A stretch of DNA of 64,000 nt, taken from the NCBI GenBank assembly GCA_009927445.1, contig RFMZ01000212.1:1-64000 (forward strand). The letters run 5' to 3'. The position numbers and the translations under genes are program-made. Below, piece by piece: positions 56,391 through 64,000 of the stretch. Numbering within the stretch: the stretch's first letter is position 1; each line of letters starts with the position of its first letter. The DNA is from Betaproteobacteria bacterium. Its GTDB lineage: Bacteria; Pseudomonadota; Gammaproteobacteria; Burkholderiales; Burkholderiaceae. The notes under the pieces are model-generated. The model was not told where the DNA came from. It did not search any database and saw nothing but the letters and a program-made list of their open reading frames with translations.

Positions 56391-57233
56391 CTAATGGGGC
56401 TTCAACGTTCTTTCAAGATCCTGCAGATGTTCTCTAATTTCATCGGCATCCTCTGCTAGCGGCATATGGCTCAAGTAAGTTGCCATGTCCTCGATGGCAG
56501 GGCGAGTGTAGTCTAACTGTGCAAGGGCTAGACCACGGTCACGAATTTCTTCTATTTCGCCAGGCAGTAAGATAACTAGTCTTTCCTGAATACCTAGAAG
56601 TCGCTCCCACCGATCTTGATGGCTATAGACAGCTTTCAAATTCCTCAATAAGCGCGACAAGATTTCTCGCGCCCCAGAGCTTTTTAAGAACACACTCAAG
56701 GGGAGAGCCATTTCTCCGCGATAACCCTGGGCGTCTAGGTATGGATCTAGCATTGCTTGTAATTCGGTTTTTGATAGGGAGGCGCCAGTTGTAGGGTCCA
56801 GCACAACTTCACCTTGAGGCAATGAAACCCGAACTAAGAAGTGGTTCGGAAAAGAGATCCCTCGAATATTCAAACCAATTTGCCCTCCCATTTCAAGCAT
56901 AATTAAAGACAGGGATATGGGAATTCCACGACGAGTTTGCAGCACACTGTGCAGATAAGAGTTCTCCGGGTCATAGTAATCATTGGTATTGAGTTCAAAA
57001 TGCAACTCTGAAAAAAAATAGTGTTTGAGATGCTGCAATTTTTGTAAATCTGTCGTCTCTGGAGTAAATCGAGCGTTGAGTTTTTTTACCAGTGCGTCGA
57101 TATGATCTAAAACTGCTTGAACATCCAGATCTGGATAGGCATGTTGAGCAACCGCAATTGCAGCCTCAGTCAGGGGTAAATTTTGATCTTCAGCAACCAA
57201 AGAGGCAAAGTAGTCAAGATGTTTAGTAGGCAT
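56391..57233 (-). CDS. SirB1/transglutaminase-like family protein
   Basis: YYDPENSYLHSVLQTRRGIPISLSLIMLEMGGQIGLNIRGISFPNHFLVR. Confidence 0.9.
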   Translation of the reverse strand: MPTKHLDYFASLVAEDQNLPLTEAAIAVAQHAYPDLDVQAVLDHIDALVKKLNARFTPETTDLQKLQHLKHYFFSELHFELNTNDYYDPENSYLHSVLQTRRGIPISLSLIMLEMGGQIGLNIRGISFPNHFLVRVSLPQGEVVLDPTTGASLSKTELQAMLDPYLDAQGYRGEMALPLSVFLKSSGAREILSRLLRNLKAVYSHQDRWERLLGIQERLVILLPGEIEEIRDRGLALAQLDYTRPAIEDMATYLSHMPLAEDADEIREHLQDLERTLKPH

Positions 57234-57238
57234 GTAAA

Positions 57239-58798
57239 TTAACTCGCGTGTCTTAAAAATTCTTTAAAACGAATTCCACAAATCCAAAGGGTCATGAAGT
57301 AGCCTAGCATTGCCAATGCCCCCCAAGCAAGCATTAGAAATATTCGACTCATTGGATTAGCGCTCATAGCAATCCAATCATGATAGTTTGCCCCAAAACC
57401 TAAAATGACTCCAAAAATCACAAGCCCCACGCCTAGTTGCACAAAAAACTTCCACCAGGCTTGCTTTCCAAAGGACACTCCTCCACGTCGGGCAAGCCCA
57501 ATCCATAGCAAGGCTGCATTCAGGCAGGCTCCGACACCAATGGAAAGGGCTAAGCCGGCATGGGCAAATAGAGGAACAAACACTAAGTTTAGAAGTTGCG
57601 TACAAATGAGAACAATTAAGGCTATTTTGACAGGTGTTTTGATATTTTGGCGCGAATAAAATCCGGGAGCAAGGATTTTAACTAAAATTAAGCCAATCAA
57701 ACCGACCCCATAGGCTTGCAATGCAAGACGGGTCATTTCGACATCGTGGGATGTGAACTTGCCGTAGTGGTACAAAGCTGCCGCGAGAGGCTCACCGAAG
57801 ATAAAAAGGGCCAGGGCAGCGGGGGTGGCTAGGAGAAAAGTTAAACGAATCCCCCAAGTAATCAATTGACTAGCTAACTCCGTATGCCCTTGCGCATTCG
57901 CCTTACTCAAGCTTGGAAGTAGAACGGTACCGACTGCAACACCAAGTAAAGCGGTTGGAAATTCCATTAAGCGATCAGCATAAGATAGCCAAGAAACGCT
58001 ACCTGCAGTCAGATGAGAGGCAATATTAGTATTAATTAGTAGGGAGATTTGCGCGACCGAAACGGCAAAAATAGCTGGCCCCATCAACTTCAGCACCCTT
58101 TTAGCATCTGGGTCGCTAGCCGCTTGGCGAAGACGTTGATACCCCAGTCCAATACGCGGCAGCAGCCCTATTTTTATAAGAACTGGCACCTGAAGTATGA
58201 GTTGGCAGAGCCCACCCACGAGAACCCCGATTGCTAGAGCATAGATAGGGGTAGTTAATTGTGGCGCAAGAAATAATGCTGCAAGGATAATACCTACATT
58301 TAAAAGGGTGGGAGTCAGGGCCGGGATTACAAACCGTTGATGCGTATTGAGAATGCCGGCGGCTAATGAGACTAGTGAAATGAGCCCAATATAAGGAAAC
58401 ATGATTTGCGTGAGCACTACCGTAATTTCGAAAGTTTGTTTATCCTGAAAGCCAGTAGCGATTGCCAAAATAAGAAGTGGTGCAAAAACAACGCCAAAGA
58501 TAACAGTCACTAATAGACTCCAAAATAGCAGGGTTGAAACTACATTAATTAATTTTTTAGCCTGATCTGGTCCTTGGGTACTGTTAATCTCAGATAAGAT
58601 TGGAACAAATGCTTGCGAAAATGCACCTTCGGCAAATAACCGGCGCAGTAAGTTCGGTATTCGAAATGCGACATTGAATGCATCGGTCATTTCGGATGCC
58701 CCAAAAGCACGAGCGATGAGAGTTTCCCGAATGAGACCAGTTACTCTGGAGAGCATCGTAATAGTACTAACTTTGGCTGCTGCAGAGAGAAGATTCAC
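57239..58798 (-). CDS. murJ: Lipid II flippase MurJ
   Basis: STITMLSRVTGLIRETLIARAFGASEMTDAFNVAFRIPNLLRRLFAEGAFSQAFVPIL. Confidence 0.98.
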   Translation of the reverse strand: MNLLSAAAKVSTITMLSRVTGLIRETLIARAFGASEMTDAFNVAFRIPNLLRRLFAEGAFSQAFVPILSEINSTQGPDQAKKLINVVSTLLFWSLLVTVIFGVVFAPLLILAIATGFQDKQTFEITVVLTQIMFPYIGLISLVSLAAGILNTHQRFVIPALTPTLLNVGIILAALFLAPQLTTPIYALAIGVLVGGLCQLILQVPVLIKIGLLPRIGLGYQRLRQAASDPDAKRVLKLMGPAIFAVSVAQISLLINTNIASHLTAGSVSWLSYADRLMEFPTALLGVAVGTVLLPSLSKANAQGHTELASQLITWGIRLTFLLATPAALALFIFGEPLAAALYHYGKFTSHDVEMTRLALQAYGVGLIGLILVKILAPGFYSRQNIKTPVKIALIVLICTQLLNLVFVPLFAHAGLALSIGVGACLNAALLWIGLARRGGVSFGKQAWWKFFVQLGVGLVIFGVILGFGANYHDWIAMSANPMSRIFLMLAWGALAMLGYFMTLWICGIRFKEFLRHAS

Positions 58799-58962
58799 GA
58801 ACTAAGTCACTTATTGTGTTGGGGTAGTAAAAAGTATCTGTCTAGGTTATAATAGAGGATTAATGGTTTTCCAATAGAAAATCTTATTTTAATGATAGTA
58901 CCTTGTGAGTATGTCGATGCTTCGAATCTTTATCAGGTATTTTATCAATGAGAGTGGAGATT

Positions 58963-59010
58963 GAAGTGCAATAGAAAAGAAGTGCAATAGAAAAGAAGTG
59001 CAATAGAAAA
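58963..59010. repeat. Exact 16-bp tandem repeat, 3 copies (GAAGTGCAATAGAAAA)
   Basis: Three consecutive identical units upstream of rpsT. Confidence 0.97.
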
Positions 59011-59084
59011 CCACCAACCGAATATGTAACAAATGAGTAGTTCAAAAAAATTTATTAGAAACTGAAAGAAACTGAGTAAAACAT

Positions 59085-59351
59085 ATGGCAAATACAGCAC
59101 AAGCTCGCAAACGCGCCCGTCAAGCAGTCAAGTTAAACGCGCACAATTCTAGTTTGAGATCTCGCTTGAGAACGGCAATTAAATCTGTTCGCAAGGCAGT
59201 TGACACTGGTGATAAAGCAGCTGCAGCAAAAGTTTTTTTAGCTGCGCAATCCACGATTGATCAGATTGCTGATAAGAAAATTATTCATAAAAATACTGCT
59301 TCACGTCAAAAATCCAGGTTGTCAGCAGCGATCAAAGCAATGGCTGCTTAA
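59085..59351 (+). CDS. rpsT: 30S ribosomal protein S20
   Basis: [59 protein letters not shown]. Confidence 0.98.
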   Translation: MANTAQARKRARQAVKLNAHNSSLRSRLRTAIKSVRKAVDTGDKAAAAKVFLAAQSTIDQIADKKIIHKNTASRQKSRLSAAIKAMAA

Positions 59352-59450
59352 TCGGATTTTGCTGATTTTATTTTGTTGATTTCATTTTGCTATCGAATTT
59401 GGAGATTTCCCCTTTTAGAATAGTTTAGTTTGTAGCAGTAAATGTCTGAC

Positions 59451-59470
59451 AAGTCCGCAATTGCGGACTT
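59451..59470. terminator. Perfect 20-bp palindromic hairpin downstream of rpsT, probable terminator shared by convergent genes
   Basis: AAGTCCGCAATTGCGGACTT followed by TATAGTTTT, between convergent rpsT and DUF3579 gene. Confidence 0.7.
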
Positions 59471-59499
59471 TATAGTTTTAAGTTGTTTGAACAAAAATT

Positions 59500-59793
59500 T
59501 TAGGAAGACGTCTCATTGAGCTCGATTAGGACAAGGTGATTGTCTTTCGCAAAATTGAGTACAAAATCGAGCGCTCGAACGTCAATATCTGCTAATTGTG
59601 TATCAACGATTACGCATTTAACATCCTCAATTGTTTCAGGCGTAACATAGGGTGAAAACGTAAATCTTGGATCCCCATCATCATCTGGGGGTCTAAATGA
59701 AGACATGACGCCACACAAACGGTCGGCCCAATCACTCGGCCTGAATACTTTACCGTTTGGGGTGATACCTTTGATGCAGTATTGTTTGGACAT
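59500..59793 (-). CDS. DUF3579-type conserved protein (ORF opens at 59835)
   Basis: MSKQYCIKGITPNGKVFRPSDWADRLCGVMSSFRPPDDDGDPRFTFSPYVTPETIEDVKCVIVD. Confidence 0.8.
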   Translation of the reverse strand: MSKQYCIKGITPNGKVFRPSDWADRLCGVMSSFRPPDDDGDPRFTFSPYVTPETIEDVKCVIVDTQLADIDVRALDFVLNFAKDNHLVLIELNETSS

Positions 59794-60067
59794 GAATGAC
59801 GAATGAATTGATTGGTGTAAGGTAAGCGCTGTCAAACGTTAGTAATGAATCATATAGACTTGGATGACTATAGCGCATTTGCGTGGCAATCTTAAAAAAC
59901 CGTCATGACAAATTGATCTGATCTGATGCAATATGCATCCGTGTACAGAAAACAAGAAAGGATAGTTGAAGCATCATAGGAGGGTAATTAAGGAATGTTG
60001 GTCGTTAAATAATAACCCTTGTAAGAAGTGGGTTGCATACAATAACTTTTTAGCTTAAAAAATAAAT

Positions 60068-61009
60068 ATGGAAAATAAAAACCACCCATTGAGGCATTAC
60101 CTGCAGTTTTCAGACTTTAACGAAAGCGAATACGATTACATTTTGGAGCGAGCCAAGATCTTAAAACGCAAATTTAAAGCGTATGAGACCTGGCACCCCT
60201 TACACGATCGAACATTAGCGATGATCTTTGAGAAGCACTCCACTAGAACGCGTTTATCTTTTGAGGCTGGCATGCACCAATTAGGCGGCCACGCCGTGTA
60301 TTTAAATACACAGGACACCCAACTAGGCCGTGGCGAACCCGTTGAGGACGCTGCACAAGTGATTTCTAGGATGACGGACATCATTATGATCCGAACTTAT
60401 GGCCAGGATATTCTAGAGCGATTTGCAGCTAATTCGCGGGTGCCTGTGGTGAACGGCTTAACGAATGAATATCATCCGTGTCAGGTATTGGCAGATATCT
60501 TTACTTATCACGAAGAGCGTGGCTCGATTCGTGGCAAAAAAGTTGCTTGGATTGGCGATGCCAATAATATGGCCTATACCTGGCTTCAAGCGGCCCCAAT
60601 TTTAGGCTTTGAGTTACATTTTTCAGGCCCCGTTGGTTACACCTTAGATCATCACAGAATTACCCAGGCCGAACAAGCCTGCTTAAAGAATTTTTCTGAT
60701 CCTAAACAAGCCTGTGTTGGCGTTGATTTAGTAACAACTGACGTCTGGACGAGTATGGGATATGAAAAGGAAAATACCGATCGCCTAGCGGCTTTTAGAA
60801 ATTGGATTGTCGATAATGACAAAATGGCGATGGCTAAATCAGACGCCTTGTTTATGCACTGTTTACCAGCACATCGCGGGGAAGAAGTTGCCTCGGAAGT
60901 GATTGATGGAGCGCAAAGTATTGTTTGGCAGGAAGCCGAAAATCGTTTACATGTCCAAAAGGCTTTAATGGAGTTTTTATTGTGTGGCAAATTGAATGAA
61001 TTGGTTTGA
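60068..61009 (+). CDS. argF: Ornithine carbamoyltransferase
   Basis: MIFEKHSTRTRLSFEAGMHQLGGHAVYLN; NGLTNEYHPCQVLADIFT; FMHCLPAHRGEEV. Confidence 0.98.
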   Translation: MENKNHPLRHYLQFSDFNESEYDYILERAKILKRKFKAYETWHPLHDRTLAMIFEKHSTRTRLSFEAGMHQLGGHAVYLNTQDTQLGRGEPVEDAAQVISRMTDIIMIRTYGQDILERFAANSRVPVVNGLTNEYHPCQVLADIFTYHEERGSIRGKKVAWIGDANNMAYTWLQAAPILGFELHFSGPVGYTLDHHRITQAEQACLKNFSDPKQACVGVDLVTTDVWTSMGYEKENTDRLAAFRNWIVDNDKMAMAKSDALFMHCLPAHRGEEVASEVIDGAQSIVWQEAENRLHVQKALMEFLLCGKLNELV

Positions 61010-61012
61010 AAT

Positions 61013-62239
61013 ATGACAGATATCAAAAAAGTTGTTTTAGCGTATTCGGGTGGTCTTGATACAAGCGTTATCTTAAAGTGGCTCCAGGATACTTATCATT
61101 GTGAAATTGTGACATTTACCGCTGATTTGGGTCAGGGTGAGGAGCTTGAGCCAGCCAGAGCGAAGGCGATTCAATTCGGTATTAAGCCAGAGAATATTTT
61201 TATTGATGACTTACGTGAGGAATTTGTCCGAGACTTTGTCTTCCCGATGTTTCGTTGTAATACAGTCTATGAGGGCGAGTACTTATTAGGGACTTCAATT
61301 GCTCGACCATTAATTGCTAAGCGCCAGATTGAGATTGCGCGCCTGACACAGGCTGACTCGGTATCGCATGGTGCAACTGGGAAGGGCAATGATCAAGTAC
61401 GGTTTGAGTTGGGTTACTACGCTCTAGAGCCCGGTATCAAAGTAATTGCGCCTTGGCGAGAGTGGGATTTATTATCGCGTGAAAAATTACTCGCTTATGC
61501 CGAAAAACATGGTATCCCGGTAGATATGAAGCATAAGCAAGGGGGTGCACCCTATTCGATGGACGCCAATTTATTACATATTAGTTTTGAGGGGCGTCAT
61601 TTGGAAAATCCGAATGCGCAGGCTGAAGAAGCGATGTGGCGCTGGACGGTATCACCTGAAGAAGCGCCGAATGAAGCGCAGTATATTGATATCGAATTTC
61701 AAGGGGGAGACGCAATTGCTATTGATGGGCACCTGATGCTGCCCCATGTATTATTGGCTATGTTAAATGAGCTTGGCGGCAAGCACGGTATTGGCCGATT
61801 GGATTTAGTAGAAAACCGCTTTGTTGGCATGAAAAGTCGAGGCTGTTATGAAACGCCCGGCGGGAGTATTTTATTAAAGGCCCATCGCGGTATTGAGAGT
61901 ATTACTTTAGACCGGGAAGTGGCGCACTTAAAGGACGATTTGATGCCGCGATACGCTGCGCTCATTTATAACGGTTTTTGGTGGTCTCCAGAGCGTAAAG
62001 CGCTACAGATATTAATTGACCATACGCAATTACGAGTTAATGGTGTAGTGAAATTAAAGCTCTATAAAGGCTCTGTGACAGTTGTTTCACGAGACTCAAA
62101 GGACACTCTATTTGATCAAAATATTGCCACCTTTGATGATGATGGGGGCGCTTATAACCAGGCAGATGCTGGAGGCTTTATTAAATTAAATGCGCTGCGA
62201 TTACGGATTGCCGAAATTGCTAAGCGTCATCGACAATAA
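61013..62239 (+). CDS. argG: Argininosuccinate synthase
   Basis: [65 protein letters not shown]. Confidence 0.99.
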   Translation: MTDIKKVVLAYSGGLDTSVILKWLQDTYHCEIVTFTADLGQGEELEPARAKAIQFGIKPENIFIDDLREEFVRDFVFPMFRCNTVYEGEYLLGTSIARPLIAKRQIEIARLTQADSVSHGATGKGNDQVRFELGYYALEPGIKVIAPWREWDLLSREKLLAYAEKHGIPVDMKHKQGGAPYSMDANLLHISFEGRHLENPNAQAEEAMWRWTVSPEEAPNEAQYIDIEFQGGDAIAIDGHLMLPHVLLAMLNELGGKHGIGRLDLVENRFVGMKSRGCYETPGGSILLKAHRGIESITLDREVAHLKDDLMPRYAALIYNGFWWSPERKALQILIDHTQLRVNGVVKLKLYKGSVTVVSRDSKDTLFDQNIATFDDDGGAYNQADAGGFIKLNALRLRIAEIAKRHRQ

Positions 62240-62262
62240 CTGAAAGATCATCGGAGAATTTC

Positions 62263-62568
62263 ATGCAATTTAACCAAGTAACTGTAGATAAGAAAGCGAA
62301 TATTTTTTTTGATGGTAAATGTATTTCGCATACTGTAACATTGCCGGATCAAACCAGAAAATCTGTTGGCGTCATATTGCCAAGCACCTTACGCTTTGAT
62401 TTAACCACTAAAGAAGTTATGGAAGTTGTCGATGGTACTGCGTTTGTAAGTGTTAACGGCGGCCAAGAGCAAGCTTACTTAGCCGGTCAATCTTGGGAAG
62501 TTGGTGCGGGCGGTTACTTTGTGATTCGTGCGGAAGCGCCAATACATTATGTCTGCCATTTTGACTAA
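62263..62568 (+). CDS. ppnP: Pyrimidine/purine nucleoside phosphorylase, PpnP family (formerly DUF1255)
   Basis: KANIFFDGKCISHTVTLPDQTRKSVGVILPSTLRFDLTTKEVMEVVDG; WEVGAGGYFVIRAEAPIHYVCHF. Confidence 0.92.
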   Translation: MQFNQVTVDKKANIFFDGKCISHTVTLPDQTRKSVGVILPSTLRFDLTTKEVMEVVDGTAFVSVNGGQEQAYLAGQSWEVGAGGYFVIRAEAPIHYVCHFD

Positions 62569-62626
62569 CTAAGCGCTCATTGGATAGTGGCTAGGTTTTA
62601 AACTCTGTGGCCCCAATAGAGACAAT

Positions 62627-63076
62627 TTAAGGTCTAGGTAAACCTTCGACGAAACTACCTGGACCGAGTTTTCTTTTTGTAAACCATCCTCGGTTCATCT
62701 CTAATGCATAGGGGTTTGCTCTGAATGGGCAATGGCTCGACTCGCTAAGAGCTTCCATTTCAGCGATATTAATAATTTTTCCACTAGCATCTATAAATGC
62801 GATAGCCAGGGGTATTTCTGTATTTTTCATCCAAAAGCAATGGCTTAGCTTGTCATTAAACACAAATAACATTCCTTGATTTTCTGGCAGTTCTTTGCGG
62901 TACATTAAGCCCATTTGTTGGCTAGCGGGCGTACTGGCAACTTCAGCCTTAATGATTTCTTGATTTATTTTTAAGGTAATTGATGGAAGAGGCGCGCCAT
63001 AGCACGTTGCTGCAATTATTGATAACGAAATCAGTTGCGCAAGTAAGAGGCTACATTTGATTAAATTATTTAGCAT
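62627..63076 (-). CDS. DUF192 family exported protein
   Basis: N-terminal signal-like segment; AEVASTPASQQMGLMYRKELPENQGMLFVFNDKLSHCFWMKNTEIPLAIAFID. Confidence 0.92.
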   Translation of the reverse strand: MLNNLIKCSLLLAQLISLSIIAATCYGAPLPSITLKINQEIIKAEVASTPASQQMGLMYRKELPENQGMLFVFNDKLSHCFWMKNTEIPLAIAFIDASGKIINIAEMEALSESSHCPFRANPYALEMNRGWFTKRKLGPGSFVEGLPRP

Positions 63077-63312
63077 AGTGGCGGTTATTCATTGTGTTGC
63101 AAAGATTATTGGTCATCAGTTATTTGAACGGTTTAGTTTCAGTAAGCGATATTGAGCGAAGGTCATATCACCAAAAGTCAACCCGCACCAGTTGAATGAT
63201 TTATTATAGTAACAACTTTGCAGGACTGATAGCTTTATGCTCATTCAAAGCGAAGTAATCAGGACGTGCGATAGTAGCTTTTTTAATCACTCTTATTAAA
63301 GGTCTTTCAGTT

Positions 63313-64000
63313 ATGTCAACACCACTGGATTTGTTACAAATTGCCAAAGAAGAACAAAACGGCGATTTATTTAAATTACTCGATAGTATTTACAAGCGAT
63401 CAACTCTAAAGCCCGTTGGCTTTAATGATGCAATTATTTGGGAAGGCGGGAATTTTGTCGGTGATGTGAAGCCAGTAGCGCATGCTTTTACCGATATGTT
63501 TGCCTTGAACGGGACATTGATGGCCTTGGATGTTTTAGGACTGCCTTTCTTGGGAGTGCCGATGATGGCCCAATTTCGGCATGACACGAATCTTGCCTCA
63601 CTCGAGTGGTTTGGAAAGTTAGACTATATAGCTCTGAAGTGGTCTACCGCTGGAGATTTCCTAGTCAACGATGGTGGCAAGAAAGTAGTTGTAGCGGGTA
63701 AGTCGGCTAACGCACCTTTGCGAACTGCCGCAGGAGTTTATTGTAATGTTCGCCCCTATGGCGGAATTACGAGTATTCGTTTTATGCCAGGTTTACCTTA
63801 TTCTCAAGATAAGAAAAAGTTTAAAATTGATCCAGAGACTGGCAATATTCATTCAGAAATGAATACCCCGGGTATTCGTATGGCATACGCTGCGCGATTA
63901 TTCCTTAAGATGGTGCATGACACGGGGATGATTGGTCGAGTAGCCACCAAGCCTACTCAGGCCCAGGAAGATGCTATCAACGCCGGCATTATTCGTTGGC
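63313..64000 (+). CDS. Unidentified protein, 5' part only (runs off the window)
   Basis: Manual translation from ATG 63313 stays open to the window end (about 229 codons): MSTPLDLLQIAKEEQNGDLFKLLDSIYKRSTLKPVGFNDAIIWEGGNFVGDVKPVAHAF...; omitted from the ORF track because no stop lies in the window. Confidence 0.75.
   Translation, partial: MSTPLDLLQIAKEEQNGDLFKLLDSIYKRSTLKPVGFNDAIIWEGGNFVGDVKPVAHAFTDMFALNGTLMALDVLGLPFLGVPMMAQFRHDTNLASLEWFGKLDYIALKWSTAGDFLVNDGGKKVVVAGKSANAPLRTAAGVYCNVRPYGGITSIRFMPGLPYSQDKKKFKIDPETGNIHSEMNTPGIRMAYAARLFLKMVHDTGMIGRVATKPTQAQEDAINAGIIRW

Overview
The window is a dense, housekeeping-rich stretch of a betaproteobacterial chromosome. Gene content and low GC suggest a Polynucleobacter-like Burkholderiaceae, but this was not verified by any search. 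It carries about 45 recognisable protein genes: groES-groEL, pnt transhydrogenase, mnmA, purB, waaA, secDF-yajC, tgt-queA, recG-oxyR-ubiA, proC, glcDEF, aroG, tldD, a YhdP-like giant protein, glnE, recN, nadK, hrcA-hemH-grpE-dnaK-dnaJ, panB, folK, pcnB, hda, purM, miaA, mutL, murJ, rpsT and argF-argG. I saw no rRNA, tRNA, CRISPR array, intact mobile element or defence island. The most interesting signal is non-coding and absent from the ORF track. Directly upstream of aroG (DAHP synthase, minus strand) lies a 19-aa aromatic-rich reading frame (MNWKFIHFYFSIPHLVVKG), followed by mutually exclusive antiterminator and terminator hairpins, which has the architecture of a Phe/Tyr/Trp-responsive transcription attenuator. 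Other notable observations are single-base frameshifts that split purB and glcE, both leaving an ATGA stop/start overlap; a CIRCE operator on a sigma70-like groESL promoter with HrcA encoded in the same window; sigma32-like promoters before grpE and dnaK; a truncated integrase N-terminus beside groEL; and several short tandem or inverted repeats in intergenic DNA.
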